In this document: positions 23,742 to 34,364 of the stretch, piece after piece
Position numbering within the stretch: the stretch's first letter is position 1
Layout of the letters: each line of letters starts with the position of its first letter
Assembly (NCBI GenBank): GCA_039804165.1
Contig: JBDRZZ010000004.1
Coordinates: 1 to 64,000 of the forward strand
DNA from: a candidate division WOR-3 bacterium
GTDB lineage: Bacteria > Hydrothermota > UBA3072
DNA: 64,000 bases
Direction: 5' to 3'
Translations under genes and position numbers: made by a program
The notes under the pieces: generated by a model
What the model saw: only the letters and a program-made list of their open reading frames with translations
Told to the model about the DNA's origin: nothing
Database searches by the model: none

Positions 23742-26648
23742 ATGAAATTAAATAAACTTAAAGGTATAATTTTTCTTTTATTTATTTCATTTTGCTCAAA
23801 AGCAAATTTAGAGTCTAATTTTTCCATATTTTTAGAAAAAGAAGGGAAAATATTTCCTCTTTCTTCCTCTAAGAAAACTACTCCTTTACTAATAAGTTCT
23901 TCTGATTACCCAGGTGTAATTAAAATAGCAAAAATTTTTCAAGAAGATATTGAAAGAGTAACTAATAGAAAGCCTCTCCTTTTTGTCGACACTATACCAA
24001 AGGCAAGAGAACTCATTATAATTGGAACGGTTGGAAAAAACAAATTTATTGATAATCTAATAAAAGAGAAAAAAATTGATATTAGTGGAATTAAAGGTAA
24101 ATGGGAAGCATTCTTAATTCAGGTTTTAGAAAATCCTTTCCCTAAAATAGAAAAGGCTCTCTTTATAATAGGAAGTGATAAACGTGGAACAATATATGGG
24201 ATGTTTGAAATTTCTTCTAAAATAGGTGTTTCTCCTTGGTATTGGTGGGCTGATGTTCCTCCTAAAAAGAAGGAAAATCTTTTTATTTCAGTAAATAGAT
24301 ACATTTCAGGTGAGCCAAAGGTAAAATATAGAGGTATCTTCATCAACGATGAAGAACCAGCTCTCGGAGAGTGGGTTAGAGAAAATTTTGGAGGGTTTAA
24401 TTCTAAATTTTACGAAAAGGTTTTTGAGCTAATATTAAGATTAAAAGGAAATTTCCTTTGGCCTGCTATGTGGGGTAAAGCTTTCTATGTTGATGATACC
24501 TTAAATCCAAAATTAGCAAATGAATACGGAGTCGTAATAGGAACTTCCCATCACGAACCTATGATGAGAGCTCATGATGAGTGGAGACGCTTCGGTTCTG
24601 GAAGATGGGATTATAGATTAAATGAAGAAAAATTAAAAGAATTCTGGGAAGAAGGGATAAAAAGGATGAATGGATATGAAAGCCTTATTACGATAGGAAT
24701 GAGAGGAGATGGAGATGAACCTATGAGTGAAGAAACTGAGATTGCCTTACTTGAAAAAATTATAAAAGACCAAAGAGAAATAATTCAAAAGGTATTAGGA
24801 AAGCCAGCTTATAAGGTTCCTCAAGTTTGGGCTCTATATAAAGAAGTCCAAGATTATTATGATAAAGGGATGAAAGTTCCTCCAGACGTTACATTACTTT
24901 TGTGTGACGACAACTGGGGCAATGTTCGAAGACTACCAAAATTAGATAAATCTTTCCACGCTGGCGGTTATGGCATGTATTACCACTTTGACTTTGTTGG
25001 AGGTCCAAGAAGTTACAAATGGATAAATACAAATTTAATTCCAAGAATTTGGGAACAGATGCATCTTTGCTACGAATATGGGGTAAGAAAGATCTGGATT
25101 GTAAATGTTGGGGACATAAAACAAATGGAACTTCCCACTCAATTCTTCTTAGACTATGCATGGAATCCTGAAGCCTTGACCATTGATAAATTACCAGAAT
25201 ATACAAAACTTTGGGTCAAGCAACAATTTGGAGAGGCATTCGCTGAAGAAATAGCTGAAATTCTCACAAAATACACAAAGTATAATTCCAGAAGAAAACC
25301 GGAATTACTTGATTCTACCACTTACAGTCTTATCCACTTTAAAGAAGCCGAAAGAATCGTAGAGGAATATAATAAAATGAGAGATAAAGCCTTAAGAATT
25401 TACGAAAATTTACAGGAAGAATATAAAGATGCCTATTACCAGTTGGTCCTTTTCCCAACCATAGCTTCTGCAAATTTAAACGAAATGTATGTTACGTTAG
25501 GGAAAAATTATCTATATGCAAAGCAAGGACGTGCAAGCACAAATGATCTCGCAGATAAAGTAAAAGAGTTATTTAGAAAAGACACTGAGTTAACCGAATA
25601 CTATCATAAAAAAATAGCAAATGGAAAATGGAATCACATAATAGGGCAACCACATATTGGTTATTCCTCTTGGAAAGATCCGGAAAAAAATATTATGCCA
25701 AAAATAAAGGTAATAAAACTTCCTAATACTGCGGAAATGGGTGTTGCAATCGAAGGAAGTGATAATTGGTGGCCAGAAGAAAAAAGTGAAGCAATATTGC
25801 CAGAATTTGACTGCTATAATCAACAGAAATATTATATAGAAATATTTAACCGTGGGAAGATCCCTTTTGATTATAAAATAATATGTAAAGAACCGTGGGT
25901 AATCATATCAGAGAAAAAAGGCAAAATTGAAAAGGAAAAACGCATATGGATTGAAATAGATTGGGAAAGAACACCAAAAGGAAATCACATAATACCAATT
26001 AATATAAAAGCTCTAAAAAAAGAAGTAAAAGTAAAGGCAATTGTAAAGAATCCAGAATCTCCAAAAATAGAAGAAATAGAAGGCTTTATAGAAAGTAATG
26101 GATATGTATCAATAGAAGCAGAACATTATACGGGAGCTATTGAAAAAGATAATATAAAATGGATAGTCATCCCTGATTTAAGTAGAACTCTATCTGGAGT
26201 TACACCTTTCCCTGTCACAGCTGAAAGGCAAATTTTAGGAGAAGATAGCCCTAAATTAGAATATAAAATGTTTCTTTTTAATAAGGGCGAAGTGAAAGTA
26301 AAGGTTTATTTCTCCCCCACTCAGAATTTTCATAATACAGAAGGATTACATTATGGAATTTCTTTCGACGATGAATCCCCACAAATAATAAATGTTCATA
26401 AAAATGATACAATTCCTGATTGGAAATATCCACCAACATGGAATGAAGCTGTATCAAATAATATAAAAATTTCAACTTCTCAACATTATATTGAACACCC
26501 TGGATACCACACCTTGAATTTTTGGATGGTTGATCCAGGTCTTGTTCTTCAAAAAATAGTGGTGGAAACAAAAGAAATCCCACCTACTTACTTAGGACCC
26601 CCTGAAAGTTTTTATAGAATAAAAAAAGGAAGCTCTACCGGAAAGTAG
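23742..26648 (+). CDS. GH115-family xylan alpha-1,2-glucuronidase
   Basis: Exported glycoside hydrolase of 968 residues, usual for GH115. N-terminal hydrophobic signal (about 1-20) ends in FISFCSK, a possible but non-canonical lipobox. Domain A spans roughly 30-190. The catalytic TIM barrel (about 195-490) has KYRGIFINDEEPALGEW, KGNFLWPAMWGKAFYVDD, GTSHHEPMMRAHDEWRR and GMRGDGDEPMSEETE, strong family signatures. Helical and beta domains follow, with VSIEAEHYTGAI (about 785-796) marking the C-terminal beta-sandwich. The enzyme removes (4-O-methyl)-glucuronic acid from xylan, which fits the GPH symporter upstream and the xylose operon opposite. Its stop codon lies inside the terminator hairpin. 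Confidence 0.92.
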   Translation: MKLNKLKGIIFLLFISFCSKANLESNFSIFLEKEGKIFPLSSSKKTTPLLISSSDYPGVIKIAKIFQEDIERVTNRKPLLFVDTIPKARELIIIGTVGKNKFIDNLIKEKKIDISGIKGKWEAFLIQVLENPFPKIEKALFIIGSDKRGTIYGMFEISSKIGVSPWYWWADVPPKKKENLFISVNRYISGEPKVKYRGIFINDEEPALGEWVRENFGGFNSKFYEKVFELILRLKGNFLWPAMWGKAFYVDDTLNPKLANEYGVVIGTSHHEPMMRAHDEWRRFGSGRWDYRLNEEKLKEFWEEGIKRMNGYESLITIGMRGDGDEPMSEETEIALLEKIIKDQREIIQKVLGKPAYKVPQVWALYKEVQDYYDKGMKVPPDVTLLLCDDNWGNVRRLPKLDKSFHAGGYGMYYHFDFVGGPRSYKWINTNLIPRIWEQMHLCYEYGVRKIWIVNVGDIKQMELPTQFFLDYAWNPEALTIDKLPEYTKLWVKQQFGEAFAEEIAEILTKYTKYNSRRKPELLDSTTYSLIHFKEAERIVEEYNKMRDKALRIYENLQEEYKDAYYQLVLFPTIASANLNEMYVTLGKNYLYAKQGRASTNDLADKVKELFRKDTELTEYYHKKIANGKWNHIIGQPHIGYSSWKDPEKNIMPKIKVIKLPNTAEMGVAIEGSDNWWPEEKSEAILPEFDCYNQQKYYIEIFNRGKIPFDYKIICKEPWVIISEKKGKIEKEKRIWIEIDWERTPKGNHIIPINIKALKKEVKVKAIVKNPESPKIEEIEGFIESNGYVSIEAEHYTGAIEKDNIKWIVIPDLSRTLSGVTPFPVTAERQILGEDSPKLEYKMFLFNKGEVKVKVYFSPTQNFHNTEGLHYGISFDDESPQIINVHKNDTIPDWKYPPTWNEAVSNNIKISTSQHYIEHPGYHTLNFWMVDPGLVLQKIVVETKEIPPTYLGPPESFYRIKKGSSTGK

Positions 26649-26657
26649 AGCCTCCTT
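26626..26657. terminator. Bidirectional terminator overlapping the GH115 stop codon
   Basis: Arms AAGGA-A-GCTCTAC (26626-26638) and GTAGAGC-C-TCCTT (26645-26657) pair except for one opposed A/C, with a CGGAAA loop. A-run before and T-rich tract after let it work on both strands. The TAG stop of the GH115 gene (26646-26648) lies in the right arm. It separates the GH115 gene from the convergent xylA. Confidence 0.8.
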
Positions 26658-26679
26658 AATTTTTCAACTTAAATAGAAT

Positions 26680-27996
26680 TTAATCAAAGAGATAACTATT
26701 AAGAATTATCTCAAGAAGCTCCTGTCTTCCAGATTGAACCTTTGGCTCTCCTTTAGAAAGGATGTATCTTTCTAGGGATTCAAAATCCTCTTTCCCTTCA
26801 ACAATTGACTTTCCAATCCCTGTGGAATAACTTGAATATCTTTCTTTAATAAAATTATCAATCTCTCCACCTTTAATTAACTTATCTGCTACCTTATAAG
26901 CTTTAGCAAAAGAGTCCATTCCTGAAATGTGCGCATATATAAGATCTTCTACTTCAAAAGAACCCCTTCTTACCTTTGCATCAAAGTTTAGACCTCCTCT
27001 TCCAAGCCCACCATTTTTAATCACTTCATACATAGCTAAAGTTGTCCAATAAACATTTGTTGGGAAATGATCAGTATCCCATCCTAAAAGTAGTTCTCCC
27101 TGATTTGCATCAATACTTCCCAAAACTCCATTAATTCGAGCCATCCTCAACTCGTGATGAAATGTATGCCTTGCCAAAGTTGCATGATTAGCCTCTATAT
27201 TTATTTTAAATTTATCAAATAAATCATAACTCCTTAAAAACCCTATGACCGTAGCAACATCAAAATCATATTGATGTGAAGTAGGTTCGTGAGGTTTTGG
27301 CTCTATTAAAAATTGTCCATCAAAACCAATCTTTTCTGCATAATCACAAGCAAGGTGAAGGAAACGAGCAAGGTTGTCTAACTCAAGCTTCATATCTGTA
27401 TTTAGTAAGGTTTCATATCCTTCCCTACCTCCCCAAAATACATAATTTTCGGCATTTAGTTCTTTCGCAATCTCAAGAGCTTTTTTAACCTGAGCTGCAG
27501 CATAAGCAAAAACATCCGCATATGGAGAAGTGGCTGCTCCATGCATATACCTTGGGTTGGAGAAAAGATTTGCGGTCACCCATAGAACTCTTGTTTCACT
27601 TGTTTTTAAATGTTCCTTTATATGGTTTACAATTATATCAAGATTCTTGTTTGTTTCTGCAAGAGTTTCTCCTTCTGGAGCGATATCTCTATCATGGAAG
27701 CAGAAAAATGGAACTCCAAGAATTTCGAAAAGTTCAAAAGCCGCATCCACTCTCGCTTTAGCTCTATCAATTTCATCTGAAAACTTCTCCCAAGGCCTCT
27801 CAATTGTTCCATTCCCAAAAGGATCAGTTCCTGTCCCTCTAAACGAATGCCAATAAGCAACTGAAAATCTAAGATGATCCTTCATTTTCTTCCCGTTAAT
27901 GACTTCATCTGGATTATAAAACTTAAAAGCTAAAGGATCCTTAGAGGTTTTCCCTTCAAATTTTACCTTTTTTATACCACTTAAATATTTCCCCAT
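26680..27996 (-). CDS. xylA: Xylose isomerase
   Basis: Converts D-xylose to D-xylulose in the cytoplasm using two divalent metals. [25 protein letters not shown] (catalytic His101 and Asp104), the metal-site segment [16 protein letters not shown] and the C-terminal [10 protein letters not shown] signature are all present. Length 438 places it in the class II group. Ribosome site AAGGAGAAGAAT before the ATG. Last gene of the xylB-permease-binding protein-ATPase-xylA operon; 20 bases separate it from the ATPase gene. Confidence 0.97.
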   Translation of the reverse strand: MGKYLSGIKKVKFEGKTSKDPLAFKFYNPDEVINGKKMKDHLRFSVAYWHSFRGTGTDPFGNGTIERPWEKFSDEIDRAKARVDAAFELFEILGVPFFCFHDRDIAPEGETLAETNKNLDIIVNHIKEHLKTSETRVLWVTANLFSNPRYMHGAATSPYADVFAYAAAQVKKALEIAKELNAENYVFWGGREGYETLLNTDMKLELDNLARFLHLACDYAEKIGFDGQFLIEPKPHEPTSHQYDFDVATVIGFLRSYDLFDKFKINIEANHATLARHTFHHELRMARINGVLGSIDANQGELLLGWDTDHFPTNVYWTTLAMYEVIKNGGLGRGGLNFDAKVRRGSFEVEDLIYAHISGMDSFAKAYKVADKLIKGGEIDNFIKERYSSYSTGIGKSIVEGKEDFESLERYILSKGEPKVQSGRQELLEIILNSYLFD

Positions 27997-28016
27997 ATTC
28001 TTCTCCTTTCTTTTGT

Positions 28017-29528
28017 TTAACCCATCACAGCAGAACGGACAATTTCTTCTTCTCGGGCTTCGCCCTTCAAAAATTCCTTTTTTATTTTCCCTTCTGCCAT
28101 TACAATAATTCTATCACTTATTTTTATTACTTCTGGTAATTCAGAAGATACAACAATTACCCCTAACCCTTCTCCAGCAAGTTGATAAATTAAAAAATGT
28201 ATCTCTCCTTTTGCCCCTATATCAATCCCCTTAGTGGGTTCATCTAATATAATCAATTTTGGCTTTGACGCAAGTCCCTTAGCAAAAATAACTTTCTGTT
28301 GATTTCCTCCAGATAAACCTTTTACAATAGAAAACGGATTTGGAGGATTTATTTTTAATCTATTTATGTAATACCTAACTATAGCATTTTCCTTCTTTTC
28401 TCTAATAATCTTCTGTTTAAAAATTTCTCTTAGAACCAAAAGAGTTATATTCTCTTTAATATTCATTAGGGGTATAAAACCTTCTTTTTGTCTATCCTCA
28501 GGAATGAGAATAATCCCTTTTTTTATGGCATCTTTTGGTGAATTTATTTGAACTTTCTTTCCTTCTACATAAATCTCGCCTTCATCTAACTTATCTAATC
28601 CAAATATAGCCCTCATTGTCTCTGTCCTTCCTGCTCCCACAAGACCATAAAAACCAAGAATTTCACCCTCTTTTACCTCAAAACTAATTCTATCTAATAC
28701 ACCCTCCTTAGTAAGATCCTTTACTTTTAAGATTTCTTTCCCAAACTCTCGCTTTTTTTCAGGAAATTCTTCTAATTCTCTTCCAACCATCATCTTTGTT
28801 ATCTTCTTCGGTGTGGCTTCTTTAATCTTTAAAACTCCAATCATTTTCCCGTCTCTTAAAACTGCAACTCGATCTGCAATTTTGAAAACCTCTTCTATTT
28901 TATGGGTCACAAAAATAAAAGAAACCCCTTCTTTTTTAAGTTTATTTACAATTCTAAACAAATTTTCAATTTCATTTTCCGTAAGAGAAGCTGTCGGCTC
29001 ATCCATTATTATAAGCTTCGCTTGAAAAGAAAGAGCTTTCGCGATTTCAAGCATTTGTCTTTGAGCAACAGTTAATTTGCTCACCGGTAGATCAATAGAT
29101 ATTTTTACCCCAAGCTTATTAAGATAAAAATTAGACAACTTTCTCATTTCTTCTTTATCAACCACTCCCCAAAAACCCATTTTTCGTAATTCTCTTCCCA
29201 AAAACATATTCTCATAAACCGAAAGGTTTGGCACCAAGTTAAAGTTCTGATGAATAAAACTTATTCCTATCTTCCGAGCATCTAAAGGATTTTTAGGTTT
29301 TATTTCCTTCCCTTCAAAATAAATTTTTCCTTCATCTTGAATGTAAAAGCCTGTAGGGGCAGGATGGGGATTAAGAATCTCCATAAGAGTAGTCTTCCCA
29401 GCTCCATTTTCTCCCACAAGAGCGAGAACTTCTCCTTTATAAACTTCAAGATCTACCCCACTTAGAGCCTTCACTCCAGGGAAAGACTTACTTATCTTCT
29501 CCATTCTAAGAAGGATTTCTTTCTTCAC
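28017..29528 (-). CDS. Sugar ABC transporter ATPase, two fused nucleotide-binding domains (XylG/RbsA type)
   Basis: CUT2-family ATPase of 503 residues. Domain 1 has [10 protein letters not shown] and [10 protein letters not shown]; domain 2 has the degenerate Walker [10 protein letters not shown] and an LSGGNQQK signature followed by [13 protein letters not shown]. This intact/degenerate pairing is normal for RbsA/XylG/MglA. It energises import through the adjacent permease. Start is the GTG at 29528, whose GTGA overlaps the stop of the binding-protein gene; an ATG lies eight codons in but would cut into the first strand. Probably xylose, given the flanking xylA and xylB, though the family also carries other pentoses. 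Confidence 0.9.
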   Translation of the reverse strand: MKKEILLRMEKISKSFPGVKALSGVDLEVYKGEVLALVGENGAGKTTLMEILNPHPAPTGFYIQDEGKIYFEGKEIKPKNPLDARKIGISFIHQNFNLVPNLSVYENMFLGRELRKMGFWGVVDKEEMRKLSNFYLNKLGVKISIDLPVSKLTVAQRQMLEIAKALSFQAKLIIMDEPTASLTENEIENLFRIVNKLKKEGVSFIFVTHKIEEVFKIADRVAVLRDGKMIGVLKIKEATPKKITKMMVGRELEEFPEKKREFGKEILKVKDLTKEGVLDRISFEVKEGEILGFYGLVGAGRTETMRAIFGLDKLDEGEIYVEGKKVQINSPKDAIKKGIILIPEDRQKEGFIPLMNIKENITLLVLREIFKQKIIREKKENAIVRYYINRLKINPPNPFSIVKGLSGGNQQKVIFAKGLASKPKLIILDEPTKGIDIGAKGEIHFLIYQLAGEGLGVIVVSSELPEVIKISDRIIVMAEGKIKKEFLKGEAREEEIVRSAVMG

Positions 29529-30517
29529 AGCCTAAAAGTGTGCGGAACTCCCCACTTATCCATTAATTTAAGATATTCTTTAATATTATTTTTACTAACA
29601 ATATCTACTCCTGTATCAATTATGTAATCACCATTTTCGTTTCGCGGTAAAGAATCTAGGGTGGCCTGTAGACCCTTTTCGTTGATACTGTGAAGGATCT
29701 TTACAGCCTCATAACCCATCATATACTGTCGTTGAGCTACTGTAGCATCAATTAAACCCTCCTCTATCAAAAACAAATGCTCATCTGTAACATCAAAACA
29801 AACAATATGAACCTCTCCTTTTTTTCCTGCAGACCTTACAGCTTTAGCGGCAGATGGACCATTAAAAGCATAAACTCCAAAAAATCCATTTAAATGAGGA
29901 TTGTTAAGTAAAATAGTCTCTGCTAGTTCTACAGCCTTAGAAGTTTCTTCATTATCGCAAAGAATAGGCTTTATTATCTCTATCTTGGGAAAGTTTTTGA
30001 TTGCATCTTCAAAACCTTTCATTCTCTGTAAAGAGTTCATTGCTGTAAGCGAACCAGTTGCTATTGCAATCTTACCTTCGCCTTTAAGTATTTCTGCCAT
30101 TTTTTCTCCTGCAAGTTTACCAGCAATATAATTGTCAGTCCCTATGTAACAAATTCTCTTTGAATTTGGGGCATCTGTATCTATCGTAAGAACAGGAACA
30201 CCCTTTTCTATAGCAGAATTTATAGGAGATGTAAGAGCTTCAGGATCAGAAGGAGCAACCGCAACTCCGCTAAAGCCCATAGAAATCCAAGTCTCAAGAG
30301 TTTCTATCTGTTGAGGAATATCTTCTTTTTGGGGTGTAAAAAAAGTTATTTTTACTCCCAATTCTTTACCCGCATCTTCTGCTCCTTTTCTTACAACATC
30401 CCAATAAGGTCCTACACATTTCCCAATTACCCCATAACGAATTTCTTTTTTACGACAACCAAAAGTAAAAGCTAAAATCCCTAAAATAAAAAACAACCAT
30501 TTTAATATTTTACTCAT
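29525..30517 (-). CDS. Sugar-binding lipoprotein of the ABC transporter (RbsB/XylF type)
   Basis: A 330-residue periplasmic binding protein with signal peptide and lipobox AFTFGC (lipidation at C21). The mature domain follows the Peripla_BP_4 pattern: YGVIGKCVGPYWDVVRKGAE, GVAVAPSDPEALTSPI, ICYIGTDNYIAGKLAGEKM and TVAQRQYMMGYEA. It delivers a monosaccharide to the permease. Lipid anchoring rather than free secretion is unusual for proteobacterial RbsB but common in other phyla. AGGAGG ribosome site. Lies between permease and ATPase genes, overlapping the latter by 4 bases. Confidence 0.9.
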   Translation of the reverse strand: MSKILKWLFFILGILAFTFGCRKKEIRYGVIGKCVGPYWDVVRKGAEDAGKELGVKITFFTPQKEDIPQQIETLETWISMGFSGVAVAPSDPEALTSPINSAIEKGVPVLTIDTDAPNSKRICYIGTDNYIAGKLAGEKMAEILKGEGKIAIATGSLTAMNSLQRMKGFEDAIKNFPKIEIIKPILCDNEETSKAVELAETILLNNPHLNGFFGVYAFNGPSAAKAVRSAGKKGEVHIVCFDVTDEHLFLIEEGLIDATVAQRQYMMGYEAVKILHSINEKGLQATLDSLPRNENGDYIIDTGVDIVSKNNIKEYLKLMDKWGVPHTFRL

Positions 30518-30518
30518 T

Positions 30519-31466
30519 TTATACCTCCTTTAGTTTTTCACGTAAAACATCAATAGTTACAGAGATTACAATTATAAAACCAAGAATCACTTGATGCCAG
30601 TAAGAAGAGACTTCAAGCAAAACCAAAGAATTCCAAACGGCCGTTAAAATTCCTGCCCCTATTAAGGCTCCAACTATAGTCCCAATTCCTCCAAATAAGC
30701 TTGTTCCTCCTATCACTGAAGCTGCAATAGCATACATCTCATAAGTAACACCTACATTCGGATTGCCTTGCTTTAATCTTGAAGTAAGCATTACGCCAAC
30801 AACTCCAGATAAAACTGCAGAAAAAATATATGTGAATACCCTTATACTATCAACATCAATACCAGAAAGCCTTGCAGCCTCAATATTTCCCCCAACCGCA
30901 TAGATGTGTCTTCCATAAATAGTCTTTGTCAAAATAAAAATAGAGATTGCAGAAACAACTAAAAGAATTAGAACAGGGAAGGGAATGAACCTAAATACAA
31001 TTCCATCCCATATAAAAGAAAAAGAATTTGGAATATTTATGATAGGCCAGCCTTTAGTTAAAACTGTGGCAAATCCTCTTCCTATAGCGAAAGTTCCAAG
31101 AGTTATAATAAAAGGCGGAATGCCAAGTTTTGTAATAAAGAGTCCATGCCAAAGCCCAATCATAAATGCAATTAAAATTGTAATAAAAGTTGCTCCAAAA
31201 ATACCAAAACCGTTATTGATAAAAAAAGCAGCAAGAACTGAAGTTAACGCAATAACAGATCCAGGAGATAGATCGATCCCTCCCGTTAAAATTACAAAAG
31301 TTTCTCCAATTGCTATAAGGCCAAAAACCGCAATCTGTCTTGAAAGAACTTGGAGATTATAAAAAGAAAGAAAACGAGGATTAAAGATTGCCGTGATTAC
31401 CCAAATCCCTATAAGGGCGAATAAAATCCCAGCTTCCCGAAATTTAAAAATCTTATTCAATCTCAA
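30519..31466 (-). CDS. Sugar ABC transporter permease (RbsC/XylH type)
   Basis: A 315-residue CUT2 permease with about 8-10 helices. LVILTGGIDLSPGSVIALTS in approximate form (here ETFVILTGGIDLSPGS) and GGIGTIVGALIGAGILTAV are the family hallmarks, the latter near the ATPase-contact end. The start is the TTG at 31466: its TTGA overlaps the xylB stop codon, and no in-frame ATG lies nearby. Forms the membrane channel with the dual-domain ATPase. Binding-protein gene begins one base after its stop. Confidence 0.9.
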   Translation of the reverse strand: MRLNKIFKFREAGILFALIGIWVITAIFNPRFLSFYNLQVLSRQIAVFGLIAIGETFVILTGGIDLSPGSVIALTSVLAAFFINNGFGIFGATFITILIAFMIGLWHGLFITKLGIPPFIITLGTFAIGRGFATVLTKGWPIINIPNSFSFIWDGIVFRFIPFPVLILLVVSAISIFILTKTIYGRHIYAVGGNIEAARLSGIDVDSIRVFTYIFSAVLSGVVGVMLTSRLKQGNPNVGVTYEMYAIAASVIGGTSLFGGIGTIVGALIGAGILTAVWNSLVLLEVSSYWHQVILGFIIVISVTIDVLREKLKEV

Positions 31467-33001
31467 GCATGTTTTTCGTGAATCTCACTTAAATGGAGAA
31501 ATCTATCTTTAAGAGCAGGATAAAGCGAACGATAAATAGCGTAATATTCATCATACTTCTTAATATTCTCCTCTATAGGATTCGTTTTCGTTGTAACCTT
31601 AATCACAGCATCACAGGCTTCCTGAATACTTGAATAAACCCCAGTAGCTGTTGCAGCAAGAAGTGCAACACCAAAAGCTCCACCCTCAGTTATATTCACA
31701 GTGGTAATGGGAGAACTGTTTATATCTGCTTGAATCTGTCTCCAGAAAGGAGATTTTGCTCCTCCTCCTGAGCCTCTAATTTCATTTACAGTAATATCAA
31801 GTTTCCTAATTATCTCTAAAGAATCTCTTAAGCCAAAAGCAACTCCTTCCATTACAGAACGAATAAAGTGTCCATCTGTATGTCTAAGACTCAAGCCAAA
31901 GAAAACTCCTCTTGCATTAGGATCAGGATAAGGAGTTCTTTCTCCTGTGAGATATGGTAAAAATATAAGACCTTCACTCCCAACAGGAACCTTAACAGCT
32001 TTTTCTTCCATCAAAATGTAAGGATCTATACCCCTTTTCTCTGCTTCTATCTTTAAATGCGCAAATAAACTATCTCGCAACCATCTCAAAGAACCTCCAG
32101 CTGATAACATAACACCCATTAAATGCCATTTTCCATCTACAGCGTGACAAAATGTATGTAATGTATGTGCAGGATCAAGACGATGAGTATCACTCGCAGC
32201 AAAAACAACTCCAGATGTGCCAATGGTTGAAGAGATCACTCCTTCTCTTACAATTCCCGTCCCAAGAGCTTGGGCTGCCTGATCTCCCCCACCCCCAACA
32301 ACAGGTGTTCCTTCCTTAAGACCTGTTTCTTTACTCGCTATAGAACTAACTTTTCCACTTATAACAGAAGATTCAAAACAACGAGGAAGAATATCAATAT
32401 CTATATCAAGTTCATCTAATAACTCCCTTGACCATTTCCTTTCTTTAACATTCAAAAAAAGAGTCCCAGATGCATCAGAAACTTCTGTTGCAAACTCTCC
32501 AGTAAGACAAAAACGAATATAATCTTTTGGGAGAAGAATCTTATAAATTTTTTCATAAATCTCAGGCTCGTTATCTCTAACCCAAAGCAATTTTCCAGCA
32601 GTAAATCCTGTAAGAGCAGGATTCGAAACAAGCTCAATTAATCTTTCTTTCCCTATCTTTTCTGTAATATAATTACATTGCTTTTCTGTTCTTTGGTCAC
32701 ACCATAAGATTGCAGGTCGAAGGACTTTATACTCCTTATCCAAAGCCACAAGCCCATGCATTTGACCGGAAAGCCCTATCCCTTTTATATCAAAAGAAGA
32801 AATAGAAGCCTTACTAATAACTTGTTTTATCGCTTTTACTGTTGCTTCCCACCACTCAGCTGGATTTTGCTCAGCCCAGTTTACTTTTGGTGTATAAAGA
32901 GGATATTCAACTGTGGAAGTAACTATCTTTTCTCCTCTCTCATCCATCACAAGAGCCTTAACACCACTTGTGCCAAGATCTATACCCAAAAAATACCCCA
33001 T
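31463..33001 (-). CDS. xylB: Xylulokinase
   Basis: FGGY-family kinase of 512 residues phosphorylating D-xylulose to xylulose 5-phosphate. N-terminal FLGIDLGTSGVKALVMDE (phosphate-binding), GIGLSGQMHGLVAL typical of xylulokinases, AILWCDQRTEKQ, then GGGGDQAAQALG and IRGSGGGAKSPFWRQI in the C-terminal ATP-binding half. First gene of the five-gene operon; AGGAG ribosome site; the permease start overlaps its stop. Together with xylA it channels xylose into the pentose phosphate pathway. Confidence 0.96.
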   Translation of the reverse strand: MGYFLGIDLGTSGVKALVMDERGEKIVTSTVEYPLYTPKVNWAEQNPAEWWEATVKAIKQVISKASISSFDIKGIGLSGQMHGLVALDKEYKVLRPAILWCDQRTEKQCNYITEKIGKERLIELVSNPALTGFTAGKLLWVRDNEPEIYEKIYKILLPKDYIRFCLTGEFATEVSDASGTLFLNVKERKWSRELLDELDIDIDILPRCFESSVISGKVSSIASKETGLKEGTPVVGGGGDQAAQALGTGIVREGVISSTIGTSGVVFAASDTHRLDPAHTLHTFCHAVDGKWHLMGVMLSAGGSLRWLRDSLFAHLKIEAEKRGIDPYILMEEKAVKVPVGSEGLIFLPYLTGERTPYPDPNARGVFFGLSLRHTDGHFIRSVMEGVAFGLRDSLEIIRKLDITVNEIRGSGGGAKSPFWRQIQADINSSPITTVNITEGGAFGVALLAATATGVYSSIQEACDAVIKVTTKTNPIEENIKKYDEYYAIYRSLYPALKDRFLHLSEIHEKHA

Positions 33002-33026
33002 ATCTCATCTCCTTTCTTTGAAGTTA

Positions 33027-33055
33027 TATATAATTAATAATTAAAGTTCACGCAA
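33027..33055 (-). promoter_or_regulatory. Predicted promoter of the xylB-xylA operon
   Basis: On the - strand: TTGCGT (33055-33050), 17-nt spacer, TATATA (33032-33027), then a leader with AGGAG before the ATG at 33001. The weak -35 would fit an activated or regulated promoter; no clear operator palindrome was found. Confidence 0.4.
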
Positions 33056-33077
33056 GAGGGCAAAATTAAACAAAATC

Positions 33078-34301
33078 TCATTTTAGAACCTCTCTAATCC
33101 GATCCACAGCCCTCATTATATTACTTCTTGTATTAAAAGAACTTAATCTTATATAACCTTCCCCACACTTCCCAAAACCAACACCAGGAGTACAAACAAC
33201 TCCTGCTTCTTTTAAAAGTAAATCAAAAAATTCCCAAGAATCTTTTCCAATTTTTACCCAAATATAAGGAGAATTATCCCCTCCATTACATTTATAACCC
33301 AATTCTTCAAACGTTCTCCGTAGTATTCCAGCGTTATTAAGGTAATAATCAATTAAATTCTTCACCTCCCTTTGTCCTTCTTTAGAATAAACTGCAAAAG
33401 CGGCTCTCTGAACAGGATAAGAAACCCCATTAAATTTCGTAGTCTGGCGACGACCCCAAAATTCATTTAATGAATGCTCTCTCCCTTCTCTATCAAAAGC
33501 CATACAATTCTTTGGCACAACAGTATATGCACATCTAGTTCCAGTAAACCCTGCTGTTTTAGAAAAACTCCTAAACTCTATCGCTACTTCTTTTGCTCCT
33601 TCTACCTCATAAATACTTTTTGGGATATTTCTATCACGAATAAAAGCTTCATAAGCAGCATCATAAAGAATTAAAGCTTTATTTTTCATTGCATAATCTA
33701 CCCATTCTTTAAGTTTTTCCTTCGTAATAACAGCGCCTGTAGGATTATTAGGAAAACAAAGATAAATTAGATCTGCTTTATCTTTCGGTAAAGAAGGAAT
33801 ATAATCATTCTCTTCTGTTGCTTCTAAATATATCAAACCTTTATATCTGCCACTTTCCCATCTTCCTGTTCTACCTGCCATAACATTTGTATCAACATAA
33901 ACTGGATAAACAGGATCCTGAACGGCAACCTTTAGATCCAGAGAAAAAAGCTCTTGAATGTTAGCAGTATCAGATTTTGCTCCATCACTTATAAAAATCT
34001 CATCTGGAGAAATATTTATTCCCCTAGAGCAAAAATCCACTTCAGCAATTTTCTCTCTAAGAAAAGAATAACCATTAGATGGACCATATCCTCTAAAAGT
34101 CTTATCATCTGCCATCTCCATTACCGCTTTTTTTAAAGCTTTTATACAAGCTTTTGGTAAGGCCTTTGTAACATCACCAATACCAAGGCTAATAATCTCC
34201 TTTTTAGGATTCGCTTCTTTATATTCTCTCACTCTTCTCTCTATCTCTACAAAGAGATAAGAAGATTGTAATTTTAAATAATTCTCGTTAATGTAAATCA
34301 T
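33078..34301 (-). CDS. dapL: LL-diaminopimelate aminotransferase
   Basis: PLP-dependent enzyme converting tetrahydrodipicolinate directly to LL-diaminopimelate in lysine and peptidoglycan-precursor synthesis, bypassing the succinyl or acetyl branches. [46 protein letters not shown] and [10 protein letters not shown]-like [11 protein letters not shown] match DapL closely; the PLP Lys is K248 in [14 protein letters not shown]. Length 407 is typical. Its own promoter is visible upstream; the leader is only about 6 nt and has no ribosome site. Confidence 0.93.
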   Translation of the reverse strand: MIYINENYLKLQSSYLFVEIERRVREYKEANPKKEIISLGIGDVTKALPKACIKALKKAVMEMADDKTFRGYGPSNGYSFLREKIAEVDFCSRGINISPDEIFISDGAKSDTANIQELFSLDLKVAVQDPVYPVYVDTNVMAGRTGRWESGRYKGLIYLEATEENDYIPSLPKDKADLIYLCFPNNPTGAVITKEKLKEWVDYAMKNKALILYDAAYEAFIRDRNIPKSIYEVEGAKEVAIEFRSFSKTAGFTGTRCAYTVVPKNCMAFDREGREHSLNEFWGRRQTTKFNGVSYPVQRAAFAVYSKEGQREVKNLIDYYLNNAGILRRTFEELGYKCNGGDNSPYIWVKIGKDSWEFFDLLLKEAGVVCTPGVGFGKCGEGYIRLSSFNTRSNIMRAVDRIREVLK

Positions 34302-34313
34302 AAATCTCTGGTT

Positions 34314-34341
34314 ATTATATTTTTTCTTTTTAAATTGTCAA
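34314..34341 (-). promoter_or_regulatory. Predicted sigma70 promoter of dapL
   Basis: On the - strand: TTGACA (34341-34336), 16-nt spacer, TATAAT (34319-34314): both hexamers are consensus. The ATG at 34301 lies 12 bases after the -10, giving a near-leaderless transcript. Confidence 0.7.
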
Positions 34342-34364
34342 TATTTAAAGAACTTAGTAAACAC

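Noticed and set aside
27530-27856. A 108-codon + strand frame inside xylA
   Set aside because: Antisense to a strongly conserved enzyme; arises from codon bias of the real gene.
30985-31362. A 125-codon + strand frame opposite the sugar permease
   Set aside because: Mirror of the hydrophobic codons of the permease; no ribosome site or homology signal.
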